DNA of 64,000 bases from Halomonas sp. KG2 (GCA_030440445.1 CP098528.1:372001-436000), one strand, 5' to 3'; shown: positions 1 through 10,458, counted from the stretch's first letter. Made by a program: numbers and translations. Notes: generated by a model not told the origin, from the letters alone.

Positions 1-1799
1 AGCGCGCCCTGGTCGATTTCTCTGCTCGCGAGCTGTACCAGCTTAAGCGCAAAGGCTTTGGTGATGCACGTTTAGCCAAGCTGTTGGGTGTATCTGAAAA
101 AGAGTTTCGTAAAACGCGCCAGGCAGCGGGTATTCGTCCGGTTTATAAGCGTGTCGACACCTGTGCGGCGGAATTTGCCTCTGACACCGCTTATATGTAC
201 TCCACCTATGAAGAGGAGTGCGAAGCGGACGTCTCGGATCGTCAGAAAATTATGGTATTGGGGGGTGGCCCGAACCGTATCGGTCAAGGTATCGAGTTCG
301 ATTACTGCTGTGTTCATGCCGCCTTTGCCATGCGCGATGATGGCTATGAAACGATCATGGTCAACTGCAACCCGGAAACCGTTTCTACCGACTATGACAC
401 CTCTGATCGCCTCTACTTTGAGCCGGTGACGCTGGAAGATGTGTTAGAAATTGCCGATAAAGAGAAGCCGGTTGGCGTAATTGTGCAGTTCGGTGGTCAA
501 ACCCCGCTGAAGCTTGCCCGTGAGCTAGAGGCAGCAGGCGTGCCGATTATTGGTACCACGCCAGATGCCATTGACCGCGCTGAAGACCGCGAGCGCTTTC
601 AGGTAATGATCGACAAGTTAGGTCTGAAGCAGCCACCCAACGCCACCGCCCGTAGCTTTGAAGAGGCGTTTTCCAAGGCGGAGGCCATTGGCTACCCGCT
701 GGTGGTGCGTCCTAGCTACGTGCTGGGTGGACGGGCAATGGAGATCGTTTATGACGCCTCCGAGCTTGAAAACTACATGACCAATGCGGTGAAGGTGTCT
801 AACGACTCTCCCGTTCTGCTTGACCACTTTTTGAGTGCCGCGATCGAGATTGATATCGACGCGGTGTCGGACGGTCAGCAGGTGGTAATCGGCGGTATTA
901 TGCAGCACGTTGAGCAAGCGGGCGTTCACTCTGGTGATTCCGCCTGTGCGCTGCCGCCTTACTCGCTGCCTGCCGATGTGCAGGATGAAATGCGCGAGCA
1001 GGTCAAGAAGATGGCCGTTGAGCTGGGCGTTAAAGGTCTGATGAACGTGCAGCTGGCGTGGCAGGATGGCGAAATTTATGTCATCGAGGTTAATCCTCGT
1101 GCGTCGCGTACCGTACCGTTTGTGTCGAAGTGCATCGGCACTTCGTTGGCACAGATTGCGGCGCGCTGCATGGCGGGTAAGACACTGGCCGAGCAGGGCT
1201 TTGAGCGCGAAATTATCCCGCACTTCTATAGCGTGAAAGAGGCGGTCTTTCCGTTCAACAAGTTCCAGGGTGTTGACCCGATTCTGTCGCCCGAGATGAA
1301 GTCGACGGGTGAAGTAATGGGCTCTGGCGAGACCTTTGCAGAAGCGTTCTTTAAAGCGCAGTTGGGCGCTGGCGAAGCCATTCCAGCATTGGATGGCGAG
1401 CGTAAAGCGTTCCTTTCAGTGCGCGAGCCTGATAAGCAAGGGATTATCGAAGTGGCGCGTTCTCTGCTAACATTGGGCTTCACACTATGTGCAACGCGCG
1501 GTACAGCGGCAGCACTTGAGGCTGCTGGACTGGAAGTGGAGCACGTCAATAAAGTCTACGAAGGCCGTCCCCATATTGTCGATCTGTTGAAGAACGACGA
1601 AATCGCCTACATCGTGAACACGACTGAAGGTCGTCAGGCTATTAACGACTCTTCAATTATTCGCCGTACTGCTCTCGCGCGCAAGGTGCCCTATGCGACC
1701 ACCTTGGCGGGCGCTAATGCTGTTTGCATGGCGCTGGAGTACGGTAGGGAGATTACGGTGCGGCGCCTTCAGGATCTGCATGCAGGAGCAAGTCAATGA
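1..1799 (+). CDS. carB: Carbamoyl-phosphate synthase large subunit, C-terminal part (partial)
   Basis: The reading frame is already open at the left edge and ends with TGA at 1797-1799, giving about 598 residues, roughly the C-terminal half of a ~1070-residue CarB. CarB makes carbamoyl phosphate from bicarbonate, ATP and glutamine-derived ammonia for pyrimidine and arginine synthesis, as a cytoplasmic complex with CarA. Visible are the second ATP-grasp unit ([16 protein letters not shown] near the start, [15 protein letters not shown], then [16 protein letters not shown]) and the C-terminal MGS-like allosteric domain ([27 protein letters not shown]). The stop overlaps the greA start by 4 bp (ATGA), so the two are probably translationally coupled in a carAB-greA operon. 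The 5' half and carA lie outside the window. Confidence 0.97.
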   Translation, partial: RALVDFSARELYQLKRKGFGDARLAKLLGVSEKEFRKTRQAAGIRPVYKRVDTCAAEFASDTAYMYSTYEEECEADVSDRQKIMVLGGGPNRIGQGIEFDYCCVHAAFAMRDDGYETIMVNCNPETVSTDYDTSDRLYFEPVTLEDVLEIADKEKPVGVIVQFGGQTPLKLARELEAAGVPIIGTTPDAIDRAEDRERFQVMIDKLGLKQPPNATARSFEEAFSKAEAIGYPLVVRPSYVLGGRAMEIVYDASELENYMTNAVKVSNDSPVLLDHFLSAAIEIDIDAVSDGQQVVIGGIMQHVEQAGVHSGDSACALPPYSLPADVQDEMREQVKKMAVELGVKGLMNVQLAWQDGEIYVIEVNPRASRTVPFVSKCIGTSLAQIAARCMAGKTLAEQGFEREIIPHFYSVKEAVFPFNKFQGVDPILSPEMKSTGEVMGSGETFAEAFFKAQLGAGEAIPALDGERKAFLSVREPDKQGIIEVARSLLTLGFTLCATRGTAAALEAAGLEVEHVNKVYEGRPHIVDLLKNDEIAYIVNTTEGRQAINDSSIIRRTALARKVPYATTLAGANAVCMALEYGREITVRRLQDLHAGASQ

Positions 1800-2272
1800 A
1801 CAAGGTCCCGATGACGGTAGCGGGAGAAAAAAGTCTTCGCGAAGAGCTTAATCACTTGAAGGGCGAAGCCCGCCCTCAAGTTATTGCTGCTATTGCTGAA
1901 GCGCGTGAACATGGCGATCTCAAGGAGAACGCCGAGTACCACGCCGCTCGCGAGCAGCAAGGATTTATTGAAGGCCGTATCCAGGAAATTGAAAGCAAGC
2001 TTTCAGGTGCGCAGGTAATCGACGTTACTAAGCTGCCAAAAACCGGTAAGGTGATCTTTGGGGTTACCGTATCGTTGCTGAACCTGGATAGCGACGCCAG
2101 CGTTACCTACCGCATTGTTGGTGAAGACGAGGCCAATATTAAAGAGGGGCGCATTTCTGTGACCTCACCTATCGCCCGAGCGATGATTGGCAAAGAAGAA
2201 GGCGATGTGGTGGTGGTAAAAACACCTGGTGGCGATGTTGAGTACGAAATTGAGAGTGTTGAACATCTCTGA
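1796..2272 (+). CDS. greA: Transcription elongation factor GreA
   Basis: GreA (158 residues, usual family length) binds the secondary channel of RNA polymerase and stimulates cleavage of backtracked RNA, releasing stalled complexes. The N-terminal coiled coil is clear, with the conserved tip region [19 protein letters not shown] (about residues 37-55) carrying the acidic D/E pair. A C-terminal FKBP-like domain follows. The ATG overlaps the carB stop (ATGA), and an AGGAG Shine-Dalgarno lies at 1783-1787 inside carB. A strong bidirectional terminator (2329-2362) closes the unit. The carAB-greA arrangement is common in gammaproteobacteria. Confidence 0.97.
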   Translation: MNKVPMTVAGEKSLREELNHLKGEARPQVIAAIAEAREHGDLKENAEYHAAREQQGFIEGRIQEIESKLSGAQVIDVTKLPKTGKVIFGVTVSLLNLDSDASVTYRIVGEDEANIKEGRISVTSPIARAMIGKEEGDVVVVKTPGGDVEYEIESVEHL

Positions 2273-2328
2273 TTTACCGCGGTGACGCGGGGCAGGCGTC
2301 TTGAAGGCGCCTGCAATCCAGGCACACT

Positions 2329-2362
2329 AAAAGGCCCGTGACGGTGACGTCGCGGGCCTTTT
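2329..2362. terminator. Bidirectional rho-independent terminator between greA and yhbY
   Basis: The perfect inverted repeat AAAAGGCCCG (2329-2338) and CGGGCCTTTT (2353-2362) encloses a 14-nt loop, with A and T runs on its two sides. It lies between convergent greA (+) and yhbY (-) and can serve both. Confidence 0.85.
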
Positions 2363-2396
2363 AGTATCATGCGTTGGTTAACGAGCCACGTGTGGG

Positions 2397-2723
2397 TTAA
2401 TGCCGTCCGTGGTGGTTTTCAAAACGCGTGATGTTGGAAAGCTTGGGGTTTACCTTTGGGTTACGGCGATAGAGCAGCGCCATTTTGCCAATGGTTTGTA
2501 CTAGCTCGGCGTTACTGTCGGCGACTAGCTCATTGAGCATTGCGACGCGGTCGTCCCGCTCTGTAATAGCGAGCTTCACTTTGATGAGCTCGTGATCGTT
2601 GAGCGCGCGGCTGAGTTCTGCGAGCAAATTTTCGGAGACGCCGTTCTCAGAAACGGTGACCACTGGATTGAGGTGGTGGCCAATGCTACGAAATGCTTTC
2701 TTTTGTGCCTGTGACAAGCTCAT
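2397..2723 (-). CDS. yhbY: Ribosome assembly RNA-binding protein YhbY (CRS1/YhbY domain)
   Basis: This 108-residue single-domain protein has the YhbY fold: LSQAQKKAFRSIGHHLNPVVTV at the N-terminus, then ELIKVKLA and the conserved GKMALLYRRNP. Family members bind the pre-50S particle and help ribosome assembly. It is divergent from rlmE, a 23S rRNA methyltransferase, as in E. coli, which fits a shared role in 50S maturation. The extension after the domain (KVNPKLSNITRFENHHGRH) is polar and probably disordered. It converges on greA across a shared terminator. Confidence 0.93.
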   Translation of the reverse strand: MSLSQAQKKAFRSIGHHLNPVVTVSENGVSENLLAELSRALNDHELIKVKLAITERDDRVAMLNELVADSNAELVQTIGKMALLYRRNPKVNPKLSNITRFENHHGRH

Positions 2724-2870
2724 GGTATCTTGCGGTATCCCGGTTAGCGCTTAACGCTCCATCTTACGGTGAAATGCCGTTAAGTGAAAGCAATCGCGTG
2801 AATGCGCCCATCTCTTATTCCAGTGTTAGATTCCCACATGCAGCAAAAGCCCCCAAGCCGTAAACATTCA

Positions 2871-3485
2871 GTGAGCAAGACCAGCAACAACTGGAAGAAA
2901 GAACATTTCGACGATCAGTATGTGAAACAACGCTGGCAAGATGGCTATCGCTCACGTGCAAGCTATAAACTGCTTGAACTTGATGAAAAGGATAAGCTGT
3001 TTCGCCCAGGCATGACGGTAATTGATCTAGGCGCTGCCCCAGGGGGGTGGAGTCAAATTGCCGCAGAAAAGGTGGGGCCTGACGGTGTCGTGATAGCGTC
3101 AGACATATTAGAGATGGATGCCCTAGCCGGCGTTGACTTTATCCAGGGCGATTTTACTGAAGAGAGCGTGCTTAACGCGATTCTTGAACGTCTAGGAAAT
3201 CGTCAGGTAGACCTTGTGATGTCCGATATGGCCCCCAATATGAGTGGTATGGCGGCTATTGATCAGCCACAGGCAATGTACCTTGTTGAACTCGCTTTGG
3301 AACTTGCGCGAGAAACGCTACCGCCTGGCGGGCGTTTTCTGGCTAAGGTATTTCAAGGCGAAGGATTTGATACCTATTTGAAAGAGCTCCGAAGTAGCTT
3401 TGATCGTGTTGTGACTCGCAAGCCGGATGCTTCGAGGGCGCGCTCGCGGGAAGTCTATTTTTTAGCGGAAGGATTTCGAGGCTAG
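2871..3485 (+). CDS. rlmE: 23S rRNA (uridine-2552-2'-O)-methyltransferase RlmE (FtsJ/RrmJ)
   Basis: RlmE 2'-O-methylates U2552 in the A loop of 23S rRNA using S-adenosylmethionine, a late step of 50S maturation. The SAM-binding motif [13 protein letters not shown] and the catalytic K-D-K-E elements ([29 protein letters not shown]) are all visible. The start is uncertain. GTG at 2871 gives 204 residues beginning M-S-K-T-S, matching the usual 205-210-residue family and the Pseudomonas N-terminus, but no clear Shine-Dalgarno precedes it. ATG at 2838 (215 aa) and ATG at 2802 (227 aa) are in frame. ftsH lies downstream, as in most gammaproteobacteria. Confidence 0.93.
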   Translation: MSKTSNNWKKEHFDDQYVKQRWQDGYRSRASYKLLELDEKDKLFRPGMTVIDLGAAPGGWSQIAAEKVGPDGVVIASDILEMDALAGVDFIQGDFTEESVLNAILERLGNRQVDLVMSDMAPNMSGMAAIDQPQAMYLVELALELARETLPPGGRFLAKVFQGEGFDTYLKELRSSFDRVVTRKPDASRARSREVYFLAEGFRG

Positions 3486-3586
3486 CGAGACGTGGCCCTG
3501 TACTCGTCAGTGAGTGCGAGCGTGTAGATACTGGCGGGTAATAGCAAAGATTTATCACCACGATTGCCAGACAGGCAGGCGTAAAT

Positions 3587-3649
3587 TGTGTCACATTATG
3601 CACATTGGACGAGCGTGACACAGATGGCCCAAAGCAAAATGTGCTTTGG
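3587..3649. repeat. Two adjacent inverted repeats in the ftsH leader
   Basis: TGTGTCAC (3587-3594) is repeated inverted as GTGACACA (3615-3622), 20 nt apart. Immediately after, CCAAAGCA (3629-3636) pairs with TGCTTTGG (3642-3649) over a 5-nt loop. Neither has a T-run, so they are not ordinary terminators. The second overlaps a possible -35 (TTGGCA 3646-3651, with TCTAGT 17 bp further at 3669-3674). Confidence 0.5.
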
Positions 3650-3729
3650 CAATGGTTGAACGTTAAGCTCTAGTGTAAGGTCTGAGTATTGACGGTTAAC
3701 TGACGGATTCTTGTAATGAGGGTAGCCCC

Positions 3730-5727
3730 TTGAACGATATGGCGAAGAACCTGATTCTGTGGTTGGTCATCGCGGCCGTTCTACTGACAGTGTTCAACAA
3801 TTTCAGTACGGAAAGCGCACCGCAAACCACCAACTACTCTCAGTTTGTGCAGCAGGTGCAAAATCAGCAGGTACGTAGTGTCACGATTGATGGCTATACC
3901 ATCATTGGTGAGCGTACGGACGGTTCTCAGTTCCAGACCATCCGCCCGTCGGCGGAAGATCCTAAGCTGATGGATGATCTGCTAAGCAACAACGTGACCG
4001 TTGTCGGTAAAGAGCCGGAACAACAAAGCATCTGGACGCGCTTGCTGATTGCGAGCTTCCCGATTCTGCTTATTCTGGCCATCTTTATGTTCTTTATGCG
4101 CCAAATGCAGGGTGGAGCCGGTGGCGGTAAAGGCGGTCCCATGAGCTTTGGTAAGTCGAAAGCCAAACTGCTTTCCCAAGATCAGATCAAGACAACATTT
4201 GCCGATGTTGCGGGCTGTGACGAGGCGAAAGAAGAAGTTGAAGAGCTTGTAGACTTCTTGCGTGATCCTACTAAATTCCAGCGTTTGGGTGGCACAATCC
4301 CGCGCGGTGTATTGATGGTAGGTCCGCCAGGAACAGGTAAAACGCTGCTGGCCAAGTCCATCGCGGGTGAAGCCAAAGTACCGTTTTTCTCTATCTCTGG
4401 TTCAGACTTTGTTGAAATGTTCGTGGGCGTTGGTGCTTCACGCGTTCGTGACATGTTTGAGCAAGCCAAGAAACAAGCGCCTTGCATTATCTTTATTGAT
4501 GAAATCGATGCGGTTGGCCGTTCGCGCGGTGCTGGCATGGGTGGCGGCAATGATGAGCGTGAGCAGACACTCAACCAATTACTGGTAGAGATGGATGGCT
4601 TCGAAGCTAATGAAGGTGTCATCGTCATTGCGGCCACTAACCGTCCTGACGTTCTTGATCCTGCGCTGCTGCGTCCGGGTCGTTTCGACCGTCAGGTAAC
4701 GGTTGGGCTGCCGGATATTCGTGGCCGTGAACACATTCTGGGCGTTCATCTGCGTAAAGTACCGCTGGCGGATGACGTTAAGCCGCAGCTGATTGCGCGC
4801 GGTACGCCAGGCTTCTCTGGTGCGGACCTTGCGAACTTGGTCAACGAAGCAGCGCTGTTTGCCGCCCGTCGTAACAAGCGCTTGGTTTCCATGGAGGAGT
4901 TAGAGCTTGCTAAAGACAAGATCATGATGGGCGCTGAGCGCAAATCGATGGTGATGACCGATAAAGAGAAGCTCAACACGGCGTATCACGAATCAGGTCA
5001 TGCCATTATTGGCTTGATTGCGCCTGAGCATGATCCTGTTTACAAAGTGACGATTATTCCGCGTGGCCGTGCGCTAGGCGTCACGATGTTCTTGCCGGAA
5101 GAAGATCGTTACAGCCTGTCTCGCCAGCAAATTCTCAGTCAGATTTGCTCGCTGTTTGGTGGGCGTATCGCCGAAGAGATGACGCTGGGTGCTAACGGTG
5201 TGACAACGGGTGCTTCAAACGATATTAAGCGTGCCACCGAGCTCGCCCATAACATGGTCGCTAAGTGGGGGCTGTCGAATGAAATGGGCCCGATCATGTA
5301 CGACGAGGATGAGTCTCACCAGTTCCTTGGTGGCCCTGGTCAGGGTGGTGGTAAGCTAAAATCTGGCGAAACAACGTCTCGTCTCGATAAAGAAGTGCGC
5401 AAGATTATCGACGAGTGTTACGAGCAGGCTCGTCAGATTTTGGAAGATAATCGCGACAAGCTAGACGCGATGGCCGAAGCACTGATGAAGTACGAAACCA
5501 TCGATGCTGATCAGCTGAAAGATATTATGGAGGGGCGCGATCCGCGTCCGCCAGAAGGCTGGAACGACGGTGATTCATCGGGCGGCGGCACGCGTGTTAG
5601 CGACGACAAGCCTGAAGAGAAGGCTGACGGTACGTCTTCTGATGCGTCTGGCGACGATGGCGAAGAAGATGATGACGAGCCACGCCGTCGTCCTTCTGAC
5701 CCGTTAGGCGGTCCCGCAGGTCCTTAA
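3730..5727 (+). CDS. ftsH: ATP-dependent zinc metalloprotease FtsH
   Basis: FtsH is the membrane-anchored AAA+ protease that degrades unassembled membrane proteins and regulators such as sigma-32 and LpxC. This 665-residue protein has a first membrane segment at residues 8-24, a periplasmic domain, and a second segment near 105-125. The AAA+ domain follows (Walker A GPPGTGKT at 198-205, Walker [12 protein letters not shown] region RPGRFDRQ), then the zinc site HESGH at 420-424. The TTG at 3730 is preferred: GAGGG at 3718-3722 is 7 nt away, and the resulting M-N-D-M-A-K-N-L matches the TTG-started E. coli protein. The acidic C-terminal tail (about 60 residues, D/E/G-rich) is longer than in E. 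coli. Confidence 0.97.
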   Translation: MNDMAKNLILWLVIAAVLLTVFNNFSTESAPQTTNYSQFVQQVQNQQVRSVTIDGYTIIGERTDGSQFQTIRPSAEDPKLMDDLLSNNVTVVGKEPEQQSIWTRLLIASFPILLILAIFMFFMRQMQGGAGGGKGGPMSFGKSKAKLLSQDQIKTTFADVAGCDEAKEEVEELVDFLRDPTKFQRLGGTIPRGVLMVGPPGTGKTLLAKSIAGEAKVPFFSISGSDFVEMFVGVGASRVRDMFEQAKKQAPCIIFIDEIDAVGRSRGAGMGGGNDEREQTLNQLLVEMDGFEANEGVIVIAATNRPDVLDPALLRPGRFDRQVTVGLPDIRGREHILGVHLRKVPLADDVKPQLIARGTPGFSGADLANLVNEAALFAARRNKRLVSMEELELAKDKIMMGAERKSMVMTDKEKLNTAYHESGHAIIGLIAPEHDPVYKVTIIPRGRALGVTMFLPEEDRYSLSRQQILSQICSLFGGRIAEEMTLGANGVTTGASNDIKRATELAHNMVAKWGLSNEMGPIMYDEDESHQFLGGPGQGGGKLKSGETTSRLDKEVRKIIDECYEQARQILEDNRDKLDAMAEALMKYETIDADQLKDIMEGRDPRPPEGWNDGDSSGGGTRVSDDKPEEKADGTSSDASGDDGEEDDDEPRRRPSDPLGGPAGP

Positions 5728-5753
5728 CATGTGTGAGTGTTAGAGATGTTGGC

Positions 5754-5782
5754 AAAGGCGCCCCATAACGGGGCGCCTTTTT
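5754..5782 (+). terminator. Rho-independent terminator after ftsH
   Basis: The GC-rich stem AAAGGCGCCCC / GGGGCGCCTTT has a five-base ATAAC loop and is followed by a run of five T. Confidence 0.9.
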
Positions 5783-5834
5783 GTTATGCTGTGAAGCAAT
5801 TGCAAACACGTTTTTTCTTTTAGTAGGCCGCAGC

Positions 5835-6752
5835 ATGAAACCGATCGTTGACTCTTCATCGCCTTCACGGGCAGCGGATGGCGCATATCACCTGCGCTGT
5901 GGGCGCCATTCATTAGATCTTTCGTTTCCACGGGTAATGGGTATTCTGAATGTTACGCCGGACTCCTTCTCTGATGGTGGGCAACACATTGGTCTAGATA
6001 GTGCGCTGCACCACGCTGAGCAAATGTTGGCGGAAGGTGCCGCGATGATTGACGTGGGCGGGGAGTCGACAAGGCCAGGGGCTAGCCCTGTATCAGAGCA
6101 AGAAGAGTTAGATCGTGTGGCACCTGTGGTTGAAGCGTTAGTGCACGAGCTAGATGCGCTGGTGTCAGTAGATACCAGTAGCCCTGCCGTTATGCGAGAA
6201 GTAAGCGCGCTTGGCGCTGGTATGATTAACGATGTGCGATCGCTAGAGCGCGAGGGTGCGCTGGGCGCTGCGGCAAGCACTGGCCTGCCTGTGTGTTTAA
6301 TGCATCGCCAGGGTGAGCCCCAGGATATGCAGCAGTCGCCCTATTACGGTCAGTCAGTTGAGCGAGTGGTTGCCGACTATCTTGCTGAACGGGTAGCGGC
6401 GTGTGAAGCCGCTGGAATTCGCCGAAGCCGTCTGTTGGTCGATCCTGGTTTTGGTTTTGGCAAAACTATTGAGCATAACCTGCGCTTGTTGAAGTATATG
6501 GAAGAGCTTCAGGCGCTGGAGTTGCCGCTGCTAGTCGGGATGTCGCGGAAAAGCATGATTGGTAAAGTGCTGGGTCGCCCGGTGGAGGAGCGTTTGGCCG
6601 GCGGTTTGGCGTTAGCAGCTATGGCGGTTGAGCGGGGCGCCAATATTTTGCGTGTGCATGATGTCGGGCCCACGGTAGATGCCGTCAATATGGCATGGGC
6701 GGTGCTTCAGGAGGGTTGCGAGTCACCGCTAAATAAGGAGATGACGCCATGA
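5835..6752 (+). CDS. folP: Dihydropteroate synthase
   Basis: FolP condenses dihydropterin pyrophosphate with p-aminobenzoate to give dihydropteroate in folate synthesis; it is the sulfonamide target. From ATG 5835 the protein has 305 residues, with about 20 extra N-terminal residues relative to E. coli. Family motifs are intact: [39 protein letters not shown] and [12 protein letters not shown]. An upstream in-frame ATG (5781) lies inside the ftsH terminator and is unlikely. The stop overlaps glmM by 4 bp (ATGA), the conserved folP-glmM coupling. Confidence 0.96.
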   Translation: MKPIVDSSSPSRAADGAYHLRCGRHSLDLSFPRVMGILNVTPDSFSDGGQHIGLDSALHHAEQMLAEGAAMIDVGGESTRPGASPVSEQEELDRVAPVVEALVHELDALVSVDTSSPAVMREVSALGAGMINDVRSLEREGALGAAASTGLPVCLMHRQGEPQDMQQSPYYGQSVERVVADYLAERVAACEAAGIRRSRLLVDPGFGFGKTIEHNLRLLKYMEELQALELPLLVGMSRKSMIGKVLGRPVEERLAGGLALAAMAVERGANILRVHDVGPTVDAVNMAWAVLQEGCESPLNKEMTP

Positions 6753-8098
6753 CGCGACGTTATTTTGGTACCGATGGAATTCGCGGTACGGTTGGGCAAG
6801 CGCCGATTACTGCCGATTTTATGCTCAAACTGGGGTGGGCGGTGGGTCAGGTGTTGCGCCGTGAAAAAGGCCGCACGCGTGTGTTAATTGGTAAAGATAC
6901 GCGCATCTCTGGCTATATGTTTGAGTCAGCCTTGGAGGCGGGGCTGTCTGCCGCAGGTGTCGATGTTGCGTTGCTGGGGCCAATGCCTACACCGGGGATC
7001 GCCTATCTAACGCGTACCTTTCGCGCCGACGCTGGGATAGTGATTTCCGCGTCGCATAACCCCTTTGATGATAACGGCATTAAGTTTTTCTCTGCCGAGG
7101 GTAAAAAGCTACCCGACGAGATTGAAGATCGCATTGAGACGATGCTTGATGCACCTCTGACAACGGCGAGCGCGGCTCAGTTGGGTAAAGCGACGCGCAT
7201 TGACGATGCTGCAGGGCGCTATATCGAGTTCTGCAAATCGACGTTACCTGATCGTCTCAGTCTGCATGGTCTAAAAGTGGTATTGGATTGTGCTCATGGG
7301 GCTACCTACCACATTGCGCCAAACGTATTTCGTGAGCTAGGTGCTGATGTAAGCGCAATTGGTTCCTCCCCTGATGGGGTGAATATTAACCATCAAGTGG
7401 GGTCTACCCATCCCGCAGCGCTGCGTGCAGCGGTGATTCAGCAAGGTGCTGATTTAGGCATTGCCTTTGATGGTGATGGAGATCGAGTGCTGTTGGTAGA
7501 TGCCGATGGCCGTGAGGTGGATGGCGACGATATTCTTTACCTGATTGCCCGAGATCGTCACGAACGGGGGCTGCTTGAAGGCGGCGTGGTGGGCACTCTG
7601 ATGAGCAACTTCGGGCTTGCCATGGCGCTGGAGCGGCTGGGGATTCCCTTTCAGCGCGCGAAAGTGGGTGATAGATTTGTCATGGAGATGATGGCTGCCA
7701 ACGGCTGGGAGCTGGGAGGCGAGTCATCAGGTCATATTGTATGTGGTCATGCTCAAACGACGGGCGATGGAATTGTTTCAGCGCTGCAAGTGTTGGCGTT
7801 GATGGTGCGAGAGCAAAAGCCGCTGCTGTCTCTCTTGACGGGGTTGGAAAAGGTGCCCCAGTCGCTGGTTAACGTCAGGCTGCCTGGGGGTACCAACGCA
7901 AAAGATGTCATGACGGCAAAGCCGCTACTCGAAGCAGTGGCTGCCCTTGAAGATGAGCTGGGTGACCAGGGCCGAGTGTTGCTACGGCCGTCGGGCACTG
8001 AGCCGCTAATCCGAGTGATGGTGGAAGGGCGGGCTCACCTGGATGTTGACCGTCTCGCGCATAAACTTGCCGATCAGGTCCAGGCGTTGCTCAGCTAG
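6749..8098 (+). CDS. glmM: Phosphoglucosamine mutase
   Basis: GlmM converts glucosamine-6-phosphate to glucosamine-1-phosphate for UDP-GlcNAc, peptidoglycan and LPS synthesis. The 449-residue protein has the family's usual length. The phosphorylated catalytic serine is Ser102 in [16 protein letters not shown], the same number as in E. coli. The metal loop [13 protein letters not shown], the sugar-binding GGESSGHIV and the phosphate-binding [12 protein letters not shown] are present. It starts inside the folP stop codon, so folP and glmM are translationally coupled. Confidence 0.97.
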   Translation: MTRRYFGTDGIRGTVGQAPITADFMLKLGWAVGQVLRREKGRTRVLIGKDTRISGYMFESALEAGLSAAGVDVALLGPMPTPGIAYLTRTFRADAGIVISASHNPFDDNGIKFFSAEGKKLPDEIEDRIETMLDAPLTTASAAQLGKATRIDDAAGRYIEFCKSTLPDRLSLHGLKVVLDCAHGATYHIAPNVFRELGADVSAIGSSPDGVNINHQVGSTHPAALRAAVIQQGADLGIAFDGDGDRVLLVDADGREVDGDDILYLIARDRHERGLLEGGVVGTLMSNFGLAMALERLGIPFQRAKVGDRFVMEMMAANGWELGGESSGHIVCGHAQTTGDGIVSALQVLALMVREQKPLLSLLTGLEKVPQSLVNVRLPGGTNAKDVMTAKPLLEAVAALEDELGDQGRVLLRPSGTEPLIRVMVEGRAHLDVDRLAHKLADQVQALLS

Positions 8099-8224
8099 CT
8101 TGGTAAAAGTGTTTGATAGGCGAGTATGCTTGCCACGTCCCCAACTAACGAACCTGTATAACAGCGGTTGTCTTGACAAGGCCGCTCCTATACCATTTCG
8201 CTCCACCTTGAGTGAGGATAATCG

Positions 8225-8974
8225 ATGCGTACGCCATTAATTGCCGGTAACTGGAAAATGAACGGCTCCACGGCGTTGATTCAAGCGTTCGGAGACGCCT
8301 TCGCCGCGTCCAAGCTACCTAATGATATCGACGTTGTAGTTATTCCGCCGTTTCCCTATTTGGAAGCTGCACGAAGTGCTTTCCAAAATACGCCGTTACA
8401 GTTAGGGGCGCAGACGCTCAATCCTCAGCACTCAGGTGCGCATACGGGTGAGATCAGCGGGCGTATGCTTAAAGAGTTTGATGTGGCCTATGTGCTGGTT
8501 GGCCACTCTGAGCGTCGCCAGCTATACAAAGAAGGTGATGAGCAGGTGTTTGACCGCTTGGTAGCCGCGCTTGATATCGGCATCACGCCGATTCTTTGTG
8601 TGGGTGAGACCCTAGAAGAGCGCGATGCCGGTAGCACGATGGATGTTGTATTGCGGCAAGTTGGCTATGCAATGGCGCGTTTAGAGCCGGCACAGCGGCT
8701 TAAGGTTGTTATTGCCTATGAGCCCGTATGGGCAATTGGGACAGGTCGCACAGCAACGCCTGAGCAGGCTCAGGAAGTAATGGCCGGTATTCGTACCTAC
8801 CAGGCTGGGTTTGATAAAACGCTAGCCGAGCAGCTTAAGTTGCTTTACGGCGGCAGCATGAATGCAAATAATGCGGCTGAGTTGCTTGCTCAGCCGGATA
8901 TCGACGGCGGTTTAGTGGGCGGTGCTTCGCTTAAAACCGACGATTTCTACGCCATTTGTCAGTCAGCAGGATAA
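8225..8974 (+). CDS. tpiA: Triosephosphate isomerase
   Basis: TpiA interconverts glyceraldehyde-3-phosphate and dihydroxyacetone phosphate in glycolysis/gluconeogenesis. At 249 residues it has the normal TIM-barrel length. It carries GNWKMNG (catalytic Lys), VGHSERR with His94, and AYEPVWAIGTG with Glu166 at the start of the mobile loop 6, followed by LYGGSM. GAGGATA just upstream of ATG 8225 is the Shine-Dalgarno. secG follows 4 bp after the stop, so tpiA-secG-tRNA-Leu are probably one transcript. A 126-bp gap after glmM may hold a promoter. Confidence 0.97.
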   Translation: MRTPLIAGNWKMNGSTALIQAFGDAFAASKLPNDIDVVVIPPFPYLEAARSAFQNTPLQLGAQTLNPQHSGAHTGEISGRMLKEFDVAYVLVGHSERRQLYKEGDEQVFDRLVAALDIGITPILCVGETLEERDAGSTMDVVLRQVGYAMARLEPAQRLKVVIAYEPVWAIGTGRTATPEQAQEVMAGIRTYQAGFDKTLAEQLKLLYGGSMNANNAAELLAQPDIDGGLVGGASLKTDDFYAICQSAG

Positions 8975-8978
8975 TCCC

Positions 8979-9338
8979 ATGCAAGTTGCAATTCTTATGG
9001 TTCACGTGGTGATTGCGATCGCCTTGGTTGTGCTCATCCTGCTTCAGCAGGGTAAAGGTGCCGAAGCGGGTGCCGCCTTTGGTGGCGGGGCATCGCAAAC
9101 TGTGTTTGGTTCGCGGGGGAGCGGTAACTTTTTGTCTCGCGCAACGGGGCTTTTAGCCGCCGGCTTTTTTGTTACCTCAATGGCATTGGCTTATTTTGCG
9201 ACCCAGGCAGGACAAGCGCCCGAAGCGGGTATTCCCGACTCTCGCCTGATTGAGCAGCAGCGCAATATTCCAACGCTTGACGATGGCCCTGCAAGTATGG
9301 ATAATACCGCGCCAGTGCTAGAGGAAAGCAGCGAGTAA
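8979..9338 (+). CDS. secG: Preprotein translocase subunit SecG
   Basis: SecG is the small two-helix subunit of the SecYEG inner-membrane channel. The 119-residue protein shows a first membrane segment at about residues 3-21, the conserved cytosolic loop LLQQGKGAEAGAAFGGGAS.QTVFGSRGS, a second segment near 52-72, and an acidic tail. ATG 8979 lies 4 bp after the tpiA stop. An in-frame start at 8922 would overlap tpiA by over 50 bp and add residues not seen in the family. The secG-tRNA-Leu(GAG) order matches E. coli secG-leuU. Confidence 0.96.
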   Translation: MQVAILMVHVVIAIALVVLILLQQGKGAEAGAAFGGGASQTVFGSRGSGNFLSRATGLLAAGFFVTSMALAYFATQAGQAPEAGIPDSRLIEQQRNIPTLDDGPASMDNTAPVLEESSE

Positions 9339-9372
9339 CATATTGATACTGCTTTTTTTAGCCTCCCCTGTT

Positions 9373-9459
9373 GCCGAAGTGGTGGAATTGGTAGACACGC
9401 TATCTTGAGGGGGTAGTGACCGTATGGTCGTGCGGGTTCAAGTCCCGCCTTCGGCACCA
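9373..9459 (+). tRNA. leuU: tRNA-Leu (anticodon GAG)
   Basis: This 87-nt class II tRNA has acceptor GCCGAAG paired with CTTCGGC, an encoded CCA (9457-9459), a T-loop GGTTCAAGTC and a long variable arm. The anticodon stem CTATC/GGTAG encloses loop TTGAGGG, giving GAG (reads CUC/CUU). It lies 34 bp after secG, as leuU does in E. coli. Confidence 0.96.
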
Positions 9460-9579
9460 TCTGTTTTGCTGGCTCGCCAGCTTCCCAGAGTTATTTTGTC
9501 AAATAAGCTTCATTAAATGAGCTATTGTCAAAAAGTAGGGATTGGCACCAAAGACGAAAAATGCACTTGAAAAGAAAGG

Positions 9580-9608
9580 TTGACGAAAGTGGTTCAAGTG
9601 TCTATTAT
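9580..9608 (+). promoter_or_regulatory. Sigma-70 promoter for initiator tRNA
   Basis: TTGACG (9580-9585), a 17-bp spacer, then TATTAT (9603-9608). Transcription would start about 10 nt before the tRNA. This is a near-consensus promoter, as expected for a stable RNA and for the metY-nusA operon. Confidence 0.85.
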
Positions 9609-9624
9609 CGTCGACCTAGATTGA

Positions 9625-9701
<77 letters not shown>

Positions 9702-9816
9702 TTTACTAGTAGCATGTTAATCGCCTAAGAAGTCTTGATGTTAGTTAATCTTGATGCTGGTTGGGCAAGGGCGAAAGCCAAGTCATGTTATTAGGTGGTA
9801 TTACAGGTTTCTTTCG

Positions 9817-9845
9817 AAAAGCCCCTTCCTGTGAAGGGGCTTTTT
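9817..9845 (+). terminator. Rho-independent terminator or attenuator between tRNA-fMet and rimP
   Basis: AAAAGCCCCTTC / GAAGGGGCTTTTT forms a 12-bp stem with a 4-nt loop. It lies about 115 nt after the tRNA and 150 nt before rimP. It may separate tRNA from mRNA synthesis or act as an attenuator, since no strong promoter is obvious between it and rimP. The rest of the 295-bp tRNA-rimP gap holds no gene that I can see. Confidence 0.85.
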
Positions 9846-9996
9846 GTTAGTAGCTTTTCGAGAGCCAAGAGTGTCTCCAGAGCGGATGTCTTCCGAATTG
9901 CCAGAGACACATTTCCGGGTAACGCCAATCAGCCACCTAGCTTCTCATTCAACTCCTGGCCAGGTGCCTGATGCAACGGCTATAGGAGCTTTGTCT

Positions 9997-10458
9997 GTGG
10001 CCACAAAACACGCTGCGCTTCACGCGCTGATCGAACCTGTCGTAGCCGCCATGGGTTTTGAGCTATGGGGTATCGACCATCTTTCCCAGGGCAAGCATTC
10101 GCGGCTGGTGATTTATATCGAACGCGAAAGTGGCGTCAGCGTGGAAGATTGCGCTGATATTAGTCGCCAAGTCAGTGCCGTTATGGATGTGGAAGATCCC
10201 ATTCCTGGCGAATACCGCTTGGAAGTCTCGTCGCCTGGTATGGCACGTCCCTTATATACCCTGGATCAATTTATTCGTTATCAAGGCCACCACGTTGCGC
10301 TCAAATTGCGCGTGGCTTTTGATGGACGGCGTAAATATCAAGGCCTTCTCGCTGGTGTCGAAGGCGATGAGGTACTGCTACAGCTGGATGGCGAAGAGTA
10401 CTGTTTTCCAATCGAAAGCATCGATTCTGCGCACGTCGTCCCGCAATTCGACGAATAA
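9997..10458 (+). CDS. rimP: Ribosome maturation factor RimP
   Basis: RimP binds the free 30S subunit and is needed for its maturation. The GTG start at 9997 gives 153 residues, matching the family. It is preceded by AGGAG at 9984-9988 with 8-nt spacing. Longer in-frame starts (from 9844) would overlap the terminator and add about 50 residues absent from homologues. Motifs: GFELWGIDH, VSVEDCADISRQVSAVMDVEDPI (segment near residues 45-68), LEVSSPGMARPL. It is first in rimP-nusA-infB-rbfA-truB. Confidence 0.95.
   Translation: MATKHAALHALIEPVVAAMGFELWGIDHLSQGKHSRLVIYIERESGVSVEDCADISRQVSAVMDVEDPIPGEYRLEVSSPGMARPLYTLDQFIRYQGHHVALKLRVAFDGRRKYQGLLAGVEGDEVLLQLDGEEYCFPIESIDSAHVVPQFDE

Noticed and set aside
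3689..3719. TTGACG ... TAATGA promoter for ftsH
   Set aside because: The spacer would be 19 bp and the -10 would overlap the ftsH Shine-Dalgarno, leaving no leader.
9468..9481. GCTGG/CCAGC hairpin after tRNA-Leu as a terminator
   Set aside because: Short 5-bp stem with no T-run; may only aid tRNA 3' processing.
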